A stretch of 64,000 bases of DNA from Sclerodactyla briareus (Eukaryota > Echinodermata > Holothuroidea > Dendrochirotida > Sclerodactylidae): the NCBI GenBank assembly GCA_026419785.1, contig JAODTK010000023.1:62001-126000 (forward strand). Reading direction: 5' to 3'. The notes beneath the pieces are model-generated. The model saw only the letters and a program-made list of their open reading frames with translations. It was not told the DNA's origin and ran no database searches. Positions 13,545 to 24,860 of the stretch are shown in pieces. Each line of letters opens with the position of its first letter. The first letter of the stretch is position 1. Made by a program: the position numbers and the translations under genes.

Positions 13545-15330
13545 TCCCAGAAAAGCCAAAAGGCTTAGTGATTCCTCGGACTCTTCTGACAAATATAGAC
13601 AACCAGACACAAGGCCGAATGCGGATGATTGCACCAGCTCATGTAGGAGTGTAGGAGACTAGAACGTCTGACAAATTCTCCCATCTTTACCCAACAAACC
13701 AACAGGGTTCCGAATACTCTGAAAGAACTAGCTACACACTAATGCAAGGATTTCAGACCTTTAGCCTCTGGTGCGTGACTCAAAACAATATGGGTTCCAG
13801 GTAATCATTAGGGAGAACACATACAAGGTTATGAGCTTCATCCATTCAGGTGGGCGGTCGAGTTATCGGTTAAACAAGCCATATTTGGCAAAATATTGAA
13901 TTTTCACGAATTTTCTATTTTCGCATAAATTCAGCCCTGACCGATTACAAAAAACAAGAGGGTCCCTGTAACCACCCCCCCATAAGAAGGCTACACACTG
14001 AATTGAACCTGATCAGACCAACATCCTGATATATGGTCAACAAAGTTGGTTTCAGACTTGGACCTCTGGTGACTCAGAATGACTCGATCTGACCCGTAAA
14101 ACAAGCGGGTTCGGGTCTTATCAGGGAAACACACATACCAAGTACGAGCGCATCCATCAGGTGGGGTCGAGTTATCGTGTTCAAAACCAAAAATGGCCAT
14201 CTAATTGACTTTCACAAATTTTTTCTATGCTGAACCAAACTTCCCCTACCTATACAACAAACAATAGGGTTCCTGTACTCCCCATAAGAAAGCTACACCG
14301 CCAAATTTCAATCGATCACGACCAATCATAACTGACTTATGGTGTTCCCAAGGTTTTTCAAGAACCTCTTGTGACCTCAGATTACCCTCTGACCTGAACC
14401 CCCAAAACAATAGAGTTCATGTACTCATCTTGGATACCACATACCATGTATTCTTCATCCATCCAAATGGGTCAGTTCTCGTCGTACACAAGCCAAAGTT
14501 GCCCAAACTATTGACTTTTCAAAATTTCTTATTCTTGACAAAAAACCCCCCGACCCATACAACAATAGGGTTCCTGTACTCCCCATAAGACGCTACACAC
14601 CGAATTCGAACCCGATCAGACCAATCATACTAGACTTATCGTGGTCACAAAGGTTCTCAGACTTTGACCTCTGGTGACCCCCCCCCCAAAAAATCAGATG
14701 ACCTCTTGACCTCGACCCCGAAACAATAGGGTTCATGTACCTCATCATGGATAACACACATACATTTATGAGCTCAATCCACCAAATGGGTCGATTTCTC
14801 GTTTTCACAAGCCAAAGTTGGCCAAATTATTGTCTTTACAATTTCCTATCTTGACATAAAATGAAATCCCCCCACCCATACCACAAACAATAGGTTTCCT
14901 GTACTCCCCATAAGAAGCTACACCCCACATTTTGAAACCCGATCAACAATCATACTACCTTTCGGTTCACCAACTTTTTCAGACTTGACCTCTGGTGACC
15001 TCAGATGACCTCTGACCTGACCCCAACACAATAGGGTTCATGTACTCATCATGGGGGACGGAAAACACACATATCAGTATGAACTTCATCCAACTAGGTG
15101 GGGCGGAGTTATCGTGTCACAAGCCAGCGTTACATACCTACATAATGACATACATTACAGTACATTACATACATTACATACATACATAACTACATACATA
15201 CAGTAAATACATACATACATACATACATACATACATAACAACACCACCCCCAACTCTGTCGTGATGCATAGATTCACTCAAGAGGAACAATCAGACTGGA
15301 CACCAGCAAAAAATAGCAATCGTTCAGGCC
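13545..15330 (+). repeat. Dispersed repeat family A, expanded copy
   Basis: The leader matches the copy at 7.1 kb and is followed by a tandem array with a period of about 310 bp. Each unit has an X half ('gttcatgtactcatcatgg-aacacacatacc', starting near 13784, 14095, 14405, 14725 and 15027) and a Y half ('gttcctgtactccccataagaagctacac', near 13950, 14255, 14562 and 14885). The halves are related (both begin 'acaatagggttc'), so the unit is itself an old dimer of about 155 bp. TGACCT half-sites sit between halves. The array ends in (ACAT)n and a degenerate 'tgcatagattcactcaagaggaac' terminus. No protein is encoded. Confidence 0.85.
15130..15240. repeat. (ACAT)n microsatellite
   Basis: Imperfect tetranucleotide tract (acatacatacat). 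It occupies the place where other copies of the dispersed family carry (CA)n. Confidence 0.93.
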
Positions 15331-15989
15331 AGAGCATGATTAATCATGGTAACGGCAGAGAGTTTGAGTTTGAGTAGTACGATATCTGATTTCAGTTCAG
15401 TTTAGTTTGTTTTTATGTCCGGGAGTTACAAATTGCCAAAATTTACACTCATAAAGGAAATGATTAAAAAATACAAAGAATATATACAATTATTGAAACT
15501 TTAGAATGTTAGAAAGCAGAGTTAGCATTCGATTGAAAGAAGTGAAGAGAATTTGTGGAAATATGTAGCAATTAAATGAAAGTCGTTCGAAGTATCATGT
15601 TGAAGACACAAATAGATGCTCTGTGTATATATAAATTAGTTTCTGAAAGCTTGGCACTCGATTTGGAGGTTATTGCACGATTGCCTTAGATTATATTTCA
15701 GTAAAAACGACAGAGATTTCAAATCTGCGTGAAGTGGGTGATTTCCCTCTCGGTGGAACAATTTCAGCAAGTTCTAATAATTCACGCTTTGGTGTGCAAA
15801 ACACTATTTGACCTGGTTCAACCAATACTCTCCATAGTCTAACTTGAAAAATTCTAGCACATATTTCAGGAATGCTCTAATTTTATGTTTTACACGGGGT
15901 GAGTAGGAAGGGATACAAACCGGCACGGGTTATAATATATGAGGCAAAACAATTGATGTAGTAGTAAATTTACTCAATCTAATTTTAAT

Positions 15990-17586
15990 AGGGAACAGAT
16001 ACATTAATGTAGATACTATGTAAGATACGCTTCGTTAGTATATTTGAAAACTGGGACAGTAAATCTATTTTGTTATCAATACGCACGCCAAAATACATAG
16101 TATCTGACACACGTTCGACTTGAGGATGTTTAATTGTTAAGTTTTTCAGATGTTTTAGTTTCGATGAGACCGGCTAATGCTCTTGATGTTGTTAATATTT
16201 TCAAACAACATTTTTCTTATTTCGTTGGATTCAGGAAATAAGATTTTTTGCTCACACACTTTAGAATATCATGAAAAATAAAAGGATATACAGACATTAT
16301 CTCTATTGTGTGTGTGGTTTAATCTCTAATAAACAATAGCGGTTTATCGTCAGCGTACTTATCACAGAGCATTTGAACTAGACTGGATTTCATTCGTATA
16401 CATTATTAAAAGCAATGCTGATAGTGGGCCACCTTGTGGAACACCGATTTTAATATTGGAGGTATCAGCAGACCTTTCTCAATCTTGGACTTGTCTTGAC
16501 CATCTCTGTAGAGAATTGGCAATCCAGTGAACAAGCCATGGTTCGATACTGAAATTCGAAAGATCATTGATTAAATATTTGGCAAGACAGTAGAGTAAAA
16601 GCACTGCGGAAATCGAAAAATAAAACTTGGCAAGGTGGTTTTGTCATTACAATTCAAACCTAAAAACAAAAAAAAAACACCAAAAAAAAAAGGGATGTTG
16701 TTCATGGACAAGTACTAAGATAGCGTCTTCAGAAACCCCCTTTCTTGATACGCAAACTGACGAGTGTCTCCATACTTGCTAAGCGCTTCACTGATATTTG
16801 GTTAATAGAACCTTTTGCATGACAATTAAACGGCGATGCTGGCAAGATCAATTGGCCTGTAGTACTTGCTAACAGTGGGTTTAGGTACAGTGGGTATAGT
16901 TGCAGTTATTGCATGCTTCCAAGCAAGAGGGATTGTACCCCGGTTAATACTTCCATTGAAAATTTTAGTGTGTGTTGAAAATACCAGACAATTCATTAGA
17001 CTTGAAAACCCACCATGGTATTTTATCAAAGCCAGAGGAAACCCCCCTCCTTACTGTTGAAAAGACCGCATTAGGCGTTTCGTTAATTTTTGGCGGATTC
17101 GAATATTCATTTCTGGAAAGGGATAGATCAATATCTTTGTTTAGCCAGAGTTGAAGCGTCCAAAGTTCTCGTTAAGTTCAGCACCCAAAGTCTCTGGATA
17201 CTCTGGGGTTTTCCAGGGTTTATGGTCGACTTCAGTAGCTCCCCAAAGGGCCCAGACGTTAAGTGACCTCCTCAAAGGTTCACTTCTGTTCTTCGCAATG
17301 TCGGTTGATGTCGCGTTTGTAGGTTTGTTTCTCTGTTCCCGATTTCCTTGTTGATAGCAATCTTCTTTTCCCTTTCAGACGTTTGATTTAAACGTGTTAT
17401 CTGCGGGCAGTCCTCTTCATTAATTCCCCGGTAATGGTGTGGATGTGTCGGTATGCAGACATCAAGGCCAGCAAAATTGTAAACATACTCACTGACTACC
17501 TCAGTCATTTCCTGCAGGTACCACGTGTCTCTGTAAAACACCGCCCAGTCAGTAGATCCCAGCATACTCTTGTAGTTGGCTTCCAC
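15990..17586 (-). pseudogene. LINE-1 reverse transcriptase region (broken)
   Basis: A 104-codon open frame at 17272-17586 is the linker between endonuclease and RT. Next comes the open frame at 16826-17029 with GTIPLAWKHA and YYRPIDLASI, the finger motifs of non-LTR RTs. The catalytic Asp of motif A lies in FFDFRSAF (16597-16617). Motif B is GVPQGGPLSALLL (from 16445 downwards), motif C is YADD at 16346-16357, and YFGVRIDNKIDLL follows near 16040-16100. All key catalytic residues survive, but in several frames. Many of the breaks are single-base shifts, so either decay or sequencing indels could explain them. Confidence 0.88.
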
Positions 17587-17589
17587 GTT

Positions 17590-18300
17590 TCTTCCGTTTA
17601 GTTAGCTGTGTACCCGATCCGGTGTTTTTCGGTTTTTGTATTGGGCAGTGTTATACCGATGGCGTAATGGTCCGAAGTAGCCAAAATTGCCTGAATGAAA
17701 TTGCTCGGAGATGTAAAACAGTCTCATCCTTCACATAACGCCATCAATGATGAACTGAGTGCGATGGATAGGTAATAAAGTTTACAAGGTTTTTTGTGGT
17801 TCATAGTTTCAAGAATAAATGCGCGTGTCCTTGTTAAAATCTCCATTATGATGTGTGATCGAGAGTTTTTCAAACCACATGATATACGTTGTGCGTACTT
17901 TTTTCAGTTCATTGTCCAGCAAGCTATTGAACAAAAGTTTGAAGTCGGACGGGTATACACATTTAGAATGTGTATCTTCGAACGAAACTGGGAGGGAAGC
18001 GTGGCCTAACGCTCAACGGCAAGTAGCTCAATTCTGGCCGTGGAGATGGTATGTCAATTCTAGGATGAGGTTACCCGCCCATTCTTTGATATGAAGTCAT
18101 TAACCCACCCCCATCAGCTGTGAAAATGTCTATATGGCGAAACATGAAGTAATTAGTCAATTGTTGTACGACTCATCAGCCCATTAGGTGTGAGGGGGCC
18201 GTCATTAGCCCCATACCCTGTTCGTGACGTTGGATTTTGGTTTCCGTTAGACTCCAAAGCACAAATTTCGGTTGATCGTGATGAAACTGGTCAGATATAC
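17590..18300 (-). pseudogene. LINE-1 EEP endonuclease domain (broken)
   Basis: Apurinic-like (exonuclease-endonuclease-phosphatase) endonuclease that nicks target DNA in LINE retrotransposition. Visible motifs on the minus strand are SLTETKIQ (catalytic Glu motif), HHNGDFNKDTR (Asp/Asn motif) and ATSDHYAIGI (terminal Asp-His motif). They are in the right order and span about 200 codons. They fall in different frames and are separated by stops, so no continuous protein exists. Family membership rests on these three canonical signatures together with the RT that follows. Confidence 0.82.
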
Positions 18301-18450
18301 GAATTTCCTTGGATACTCCGTTTAATTATTCGTCGATACAACCGCAAGGATAGCTGAATTTTGACCGTTTTTGGTGAGGAATTCTGGATGGATACAGCCC
18401 GCTTCACCTCTCCGCCTCGAACAATACCGAGGTCTTTCATATAGTTGACA

Positions 18451-20380
18451 GAGCTGTGCACTGATCGTATAATCCGTCATGCATGATCTAATTTGCTTCA
18501 AAGTATCAGCGTCGTACTGTGTCTGTATCCAGTAGTCATGTGGCTGATGTGTACTCGATCCCAGATGATATTCACAGACGTAGGTGAAGGCCTAAAAAAG
18601 GGCCTATGTATCAGTCGGGGGTATAGCGAAGGATTGACAAAAACTTTATTGATGATTGTCTCTTCAAAATCGTCTCTATTCCAGTTTCAAGCAACGCTGT
18701 TATCACTGAGTATTATGAATGTTATTTGAGAAACTCCGTTACGCCAAACCGTAGTTAGTAATAATAATGTATAATAGGACTGATGATCAGCAGAAAAATT
18801 AGCACGTCAGCTCACTAGGAGCCGCAACCTGAATGTGAAATGCAGACATTCATCGGTTTTAGAACCAAAATGGCGTGTTCAAGCCAACAAGTGGCTAAAT
18901 TCACCGTTGGAGATTAACACATCGATGGTCCGTGGCATCAGTGAAGTTAAGGTCAGGCATATGGATTTGTGGGAATCTGAATACCGGTTTGCAGGTCATC
19001 AATTCGGATGCACGCAAAGGTTACGTCACATGTGGGTTTGTAGGAGACAATAAAAACAGCTCACAGTTAGTGTCAAGATCAAGCTTATGGGTCGCAATTT
19101 AATCACGTTTGGTGGCGATCAAAAACAACACCCACAGTTGTTAAGGGAGCTTAAAACAGCTCAAACAACTTTGTATAATATGTGGGGGAATTGTCAAAAA
19201 GTATCGGGTACATCGGCCATTGATAGGAATTGGGTACGGGCACTGAGGGGGGACATGGGCGCGGCACCGGTGTTTTTTTTCCCACACCAACCCACCCTAC
19301 CGCCTCCTGAGAGTCTATTCCTATTGACAAGTGACTATTTGTAGGTTTCATATTGTGCGCCTATTATGATGTAGTACGGAGTTCCATAGCATGATAAGTT
19401 CTTCACACATCAAGTATACTCGGGAAGCAAAAGCATAAGTTGGCCTAGGATTTAGAGAGGCATTATTTGAACTTATGAACACTGCGCGGCAATCACCCGC
19501 TCATCTGATTTCCCAATGATGTTTTGCATAACTTTAAACAGAACTCAATTGACTCTTTGAGTTGGAGGAAATCAAGGAGGAATTTAGATTACCAAATCCC
19601 CCCCATAGAGTGTCACTACTTCTGCGATACTACCCAGCAAAAGATGTGAGGTTCTGAAAATTGAACAAGCATGTGAATTTAATGACGCTACCACAATGGT
19701 AACCTCACACAATGTGCGAACATTAGTACACACAACTTGAAGTCGTATACTTGGTTTTATGGGGTTATCACATGCCTAGTCACTAACACACCCTGCTGTC
19801 ACTCTGCATCTCTTGCCAACCAAAGTGTACTGTGCTGTAGCGCTCACTATCACCAACTACTGCATTCAAAGTTTGTTTCAAAAATAGCCAAACTAGTAGC
19901 ATATTTGTTATTCAAATACATTGAAAATCTTCTCTAATTTCCGACTACCAAGAATATTTAAGTAGCGGAGGCGAGGGAGAATTCCGGACTTAGGCGATAT
20001 AAATCTTACGCAGCATCTTGTAAAAGAATTCATCGGCATGTGTAGCGTAATCATAACCCAGCCCATTTATCTAGGTAACTGCTAATTCCGCAGAAATTTT
20101 TCAATACTAATGTAAAGAAAACTTGCTCACGTCCAGGAGAGTGGAATACTGGCATTGTAAATTTTCAATGTGCCACTTTGAATGTGACCTTCATGTATTG
20201 CATCTAGCAGTACATTTAAGATGTACGAACGTATGTTTTAGTGCTGTTATTGAAGAGAATAACAACTGAACTGGCCAATATTGCATCGCGCATGTAACGG
20301 GTGACATTCAGTAATTACAGTCTTTGTTGACTGTGCGAATGGTGACTGGAATGTTACTGTGACGCTCGTCATAGTTATAC
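18451..20380. other. No recognised gene (1.9 kb)
   Basis: The sequence beyond the LINE-1 endonuclease might hold its 5' region or ORF1, but I cannot identify zinc-knuckle or coiled-coil signatures. No other feature is recognised. Confidence 0.45.
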
Positions 20381-20382
20381 AG

Positions 20383-20429
20383 ATATATATATAATATATA
20401 TCTATATATTATATATAATATATATATAT

Positions 20430-20478
<49 letters not shown>

Positions 20479-20508
20479 TAATATATATATATATATAATA
20501 TATATATC
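20383..20508. repeat. (TA)n microsatellite
   Basis: About 126 bp of alternating TA with short phase breaks. Confidence 0.95.
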
Positions 20509-21487
20509 GTGTGTAAATGTCACCCCAATTGCTTGCATGGGGTGAAGGTATTAAAATTTATACCTTGACATATTAGCCAGCACTTGTCGAAGATAATACG
20601 CCTAGGTTGCGTTTCTTTTTGATAACAAGCCAAACTGATTAATGATTATGAAGATGAGAAATCAATGATACCAATATCACTGGAATTCATGTTACACCGG
20701 AGCGTTTAGCGTAGTTCAGTAACGCCAGTCCATTCATCCACTGTTACTTCTTTGCCGTTCTCAGTGAATACGTGGTACTGCTTCATATGTGAGAGGTGCG
20801 TAAACAGAGGCCTAGACGGCAGCACCAGAGACAGACCGTCAGGATCATACTAGAGAAACGATTCATCCGCACCACCTCAACAGGATCTTGAAAGGGCATC
20901 AAATACCACTGTTCCAGTTACATCTGATCGATATATCTTATTATCTCATATGGCAGTCTGTTGGTTGCACAATGAGCACGTTCTTCTATACGTTGACAAA
21001 TACGCAGAAAACAGGGTGATGCTGAAAAAGTGGGCAATTGGGGTTGAAAGAGACCGAACAATGGACATTCCCGCCTTTGTTGAAACCCCCATTTGTTTTA
21101 TTTTGAGATTCAGGTGATTAACCATGGAGCTAAATATTGTTCCCCGTGCCTCTGTTTGTCCTCTTCCTTGAAAGAAACTTTGCATGTTGATCGGCCAACA
21201 TCCCACCGCCACGCGTATAGCTGTTTGGATCACGATCTCTTTGTCATCATAGGCAGTCGGCCAATCTCGGATACTTCAAGGCTGACCTATCTTTGAATTG
21301 TTCACTTTGGTATTGGAAAGCACTTCATCAATATTTTCATACCAAGCACACGAGCCATTCATTGAAGCTATATAACTGGCCTATCTCCCTCCTCTGGACT
21401 AATGGTACATTTTTCTGTTATTTTAGTAAGCACTCCCCCCCCCCCCCCCCTCCACTCTATATCCATACGAAAATATATCTTCAGTAA
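20509..21487. other. No recognised gene (1 kb)
   Basis: Nothing I can name apart from a 17-base C-run near 21434-21450 just before the DNA transposon candidate. A 95-codon frame on the minus strand (20946-21233) matches no family I know. Confidence 0.45.
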
Positions 21488-21560
21488 AGCGTGTTCACAC
21501 TTGTGCGATAACGATACGATACGATACAATTTATCGATACATTGGTCACACTTGTGCGAT
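21488..21560 (+). repeat. Left inverted end, doubled
   Basis: Two consecutive end motifs (21493-21507 and 21544-21560) separated by 'ataacgatacgatacgatacaatttatcgat'. The outer block aligns better with the inner right block (22860-22921), including the GCGTGTTCACAC context. Confidence 0.7.
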
Positions 21561-22854
21561 CAAAATGTTAACGATAATTTCATCCTCGACTAACATAACG
21601 GGGAAAGTGATGGGATTTCATCAGCCGAGGAAAGTTTCCCTTTTTGTCGCTTTCATGCGGTGGAAGAGCCTGGTCGCCAGAATTTCTGAATACCAAGAAT
21701 TACAAATTCGAAGCAATTCGAAGCTGTGTCTTTCGCAGTACTTGTAGGAGACGTAAATAGTGTAATATCGACCCATTTTGTTAAAGCAACAACAACACCT
21801 GATTTACGTTTTCTGGACCTTCCTGAACTTCATTCTATCATAAATGTTCTCACGACTCATCGCCAAATCACAATCAATCATGGAGCGCATGCCTGGAAGG
21901 CACTTAGCTGCATCCACCCGCCCTTCCAATCACCCAGCCTCCTCTAGCAAGTGACCAGCTGAGCCCTGTCGCCTTCTCCCCCCCCCCGAGGTACCCGCGC
22001 AGCTGCGCCAACTATGAGCTACTGGCCGCCCGGCGGAGCGGCCCTAACCCAAGAAGTATTGTGGAGACAGAACGCGGAAGACGGGATCGTCCACCGTAGC
22101 GTGGGTATATGCCCAAGCGCAATCGACGTTCAGAAATTAGGCATTGACTTCACCATCCCCTTCCTACCTTCTGTTTGGACACCAGTCCTTTTTAGCATTA
22201 AAGCATTCTGTCAATTGAGTCAATTCAATCAATTTAGCTGAACTTGAGCTTGGTTATATTGAAACTAATGTAAAAATAAGCCTACGGCTCCACCTGTGTA
22301 CCTACTACTTTCCTCACTGACCTACAAGCCTTTAACTTGCGTAAAATCGTCATCATAGCCGCCCCCAAACAGCTTATTTTTGTTGCCTTCTTCGTTCCTT
22401 CTCCACCAGTTTCTGTCAAGCCTGTCATGCTGTGGATTCTAACCCCTCTGGGAAACTCCCTCCTACCCTGTCCCTCTCAAACAGCCACAAAACCCTTTGT
22501 CCCGGCCACTCACTACCACCGCATATCCCATGTCCTTTGCATTTACATGAACTCGGTGAACGCCGACGCAACATGGGACCCCATTATGAATTCGAACTGA
22601 AATATGGTTTCGTAGGTCTTCATGCATGGCAGGTTATAAGGGCCGAGAAGCTCCATCAGAGGCTAATGTCTTCCCGGATACGATCACACCATACAATCAT
22701 CAAAATCTCTGATATTTTATCACTAGGAACCCACTCTTCCGCAAACCCCGCCCAATAGCCTGTTTTGCGTTCCATACATCTGGCCGATTGTTTGCAAAAG
22801 TTTTCACTGCGCAACGTCTGGCATCCGAAAAATTCATCGTACGATAAACTTAAA

Positions 22855-22996
22855 TATTTCCAACTTGACGTTCGATAAATTTATCGTATCGTGTGGTGTT
22901 CGCACAGGTGTGAACACGCCTATCGAAAATAACACTTTTCAACTCGACGTCCGATAAAATTACCGTATCGTAGCGCACAAGTGTGAACAGAGCCGT
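22855..22996 (-). repeat. Right inverted end, doubled
   Basis: Two tandem blocks of about 70-76 bp. Each holds 'aacttgacgttcgataaa-ttatcgtatcg' (or 'aactcgacgtccgataaaattaccgtatcg') followed by the reverse-complemented end motif at 22901-22915 or 22974-22988. Confidence 0.7.
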
Positions 22997-23845
22997 CAAT
23001 AATATAAACCGATATTAACTGGTTTCTACTCATGTCAGCTTTGTTATTCAAAGCAGACAATCTGTTCTTTGTATGAATTGATAATGAGTGAGATCGGAAG
23101 CGAGATTTCGTACTGTTGCTTCTCCGATAGTTTTTAGCTGGTAATGTTTTTTTTTTCTTCCATTATCCTTTATCAGCTGTGAAGAGTTAGTACGAGAACA
23201 CATATTCCAGAATAAACTTCCCACTGACTAAGAGAAGTTTGTAGTCCATATAACTGTATTCATTTGAGAGAACATCATCAGCCATTTAAATTGGGCAAGG
23301 AGGACTATCAAAAATTAATATTATTGCCGGCTAGGACGCATTTCTTCCAATACTCAAAATTAAGAATTGGATTGCCCTTCTAAACAACTTTATCACGGTG
23401 TCTAGAAAGTGAGGCCTCGACAGCCTCGTGGCAATAATAAGCGCAGTTCGAGTCAACTGCTGACGTGTTCAATGGACATACACTGTGTCGGTTTCTCGAC
23501 AGGGAAATAGCGCTAGTCCCGACCTTCTGACGGCGTGGAGTCGATAGTACGCGAGTAACAAGAAGGAACAATTGGCCAGTTTGGCAGATGTGTATATACC
23601 ATAATTGCCCTAATACGACCCTAGGAACTGTAACAAACGGACCATGGCCATGTTTTCATATGTCCTAACTCCACATGGCAAATGCAAAATAGAGTAATCT
23701 GGTTCGACTCTAGCGTAGGTATTGAGGAATTGTTGTTCATAAGTTTGCCCTAGAAAAGAACAAGAGATCCCAGGGCGGAACGACTAAAGGGATTTTTCTG
23801 TTCATGTCCTTCACAATTGACTGTACATTTGCGTGTCTCGACCTG
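22997..23845. other. No recognised gene (0.85 kb)
   Basis: No feature identified apart from a short T-run near 23147-23156. Confidence 0.45.
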
Positions 23846-23849
23846 AACC

Positions 23850-24860
23850 TGGAACGATTAGGAGCCAAATTGCAACCCTTCGTGCCACTGTGAATTCCGT
23901 ACTCATTTCATTGCAGAGCTATCATGCTCACAGACTTTTCAGCCTTCTGCTAACCTTCGGATTCCCTTGGCTCATAAATTTAATATTGAATCCCCTACAA
24001 CACATGGAACCCACTTCGTGCCAAGTCTAACATCCTTTGGTTGCAAGTTCTCATGCTCACAAGGTTTATACACTATTCTCTGTTGAACCTAACTGAACTC
24101 AGACCTGAAACTCCAAACTCAGTAGGGACTCTCCATTCCAAATGGCAACCCCTCGTGCCAGTAATGAATTATGAATTCTCTACATCATTAACGTTAACAC
24201 CTCACTGTTCTCCCCACTTTTCATACTGCACCTCTGTTGACCTTCGAGGCATTGGAACTCCGCCCGAACACTTGCCAAGTATCGGCTCTCATTTCTGTTG
24301 ACCTCAGGTGACCTTGGAACTCTGACTAAGACCGTCAGGGTATATAAACCAAATGTCAACCCCTTCTGTCTCTGAGAAGACACTCGAGACGCTGTTTCGA
24401 ACAGCCATTCTCGAATTCTCTCTAGTTTCCATAATGAATTATCGGGAGAATTTTAGTATATCTGGAACTGATAATTTTAGCTGGTGAGCAACCATGGGTC
24501 CCTGTACCCGCCCGCACACAGAAGTGACTTGATCGATCTTTAAATGCAACACAAGACCTCGGCACCCTCATATTCATCCCCTGATAGTACCCCGTCATGA
24601 CATGGTCTATACAGATTGTTCGTTGCAAGAGTTACCGGCATTAGAAGTTTTTCGGACTTCGACTTCTGCTGCCTACATCACCTCACACAAAGTAAAATAC
24701 AGTATGGGTCTTCCTCTTTATAACTGGACAACGGTAAAACTTCAACTCATGAATGCTTGCGTTTTCTTCAGATATTGTTCTTTTAGAACAAACTTTCACA
24801 GATACACACCCCCACCAGACAATAAAATGACTGCATAGATCATTCGGCCGTCTGCAAAGG
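23850..24860 (+). repeat. Dispersed repeat family C (tandem, ~137 bp)
   Basis: Degenerate tandem units share 'gcaacccttcgtgcca'-like motifs at 23872, 24010 and 24144 (spacing 134-138 bp). 'catgctcaca' and 'ctgttgacctt-g-actcggaactc' motifs follow at matching intervals. The block closes at 24829-24840 with 'gactgcatagat' and 'aaaggaacacc', the same terminal module as families A and B. It looks like a relative of those repeats with a different central unit. Confidence 0.55.

Larger units (their letters stand above)
15385..18450 (-). mobile_element. LINE-1: EN+RT non-LTR retrotransposon, decayed
   Basis: Reading the minus strand from high to low coordinates gives the expected order for a LINE ORF2: endonuclease motifs LTETK (18236-18250), GDFN (17833-17844) and SDH (17667-17675), a linker, then reverse transcriptase motifs. 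The RT part includes a DFRSAF box, GVPQGGPL, YADD and a downstream YFGVRID segment. The element would copy its RNA by target-primed reverse transcription. The 3' end is probably near 15385-15410, where the minus strand ends in AAACTAAACTGAACTGAA, a short-period tail. Frames shift many times and stops interrupt, so it is a pseudogene in this assembly. I cannot fix the clade. The region above 18.45 kb shows no ORF1 that I recognise. Confidence 0.88.
21488..22996. mobile_element. DNA transposon / MITE candidate with TIRs
   Basis: The left end has GTTCACACTTGTGCG at 21493-21507. Its exact reverse complement is at 22974-22988. Each end has a second, slightly diverged copy: GGTCACACTTGTGCGAT at 21544-21560, and CGCACAGGTGTGAAC at 22901-22915. 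Next to these are 'gataaatttatcgtatcg'-type blocks that also match in inverted orientation. The span is about 1.5 kb. The interior has no long frame and no transposase motif I can identify, so it is probably non-autonomous. The target-site duplication is unclear. End sequences of this type are characteristic of cut-and-paste elements, and the superfamily is not assigned. Confidence 0.72.

Noticed and set aside
13545..15330. CRISPR-like array
   Set aside because: The whole 310-bp unit repeats without short direct repeats separated by unique spacers, and the sequence is eukaryotic.
18451..19400. ORF1 of LINE-1
   Set aside because: It lies in the right position, but no zinc-knuckle, coiled-coil or esterase signature could be seen on the minus strand.
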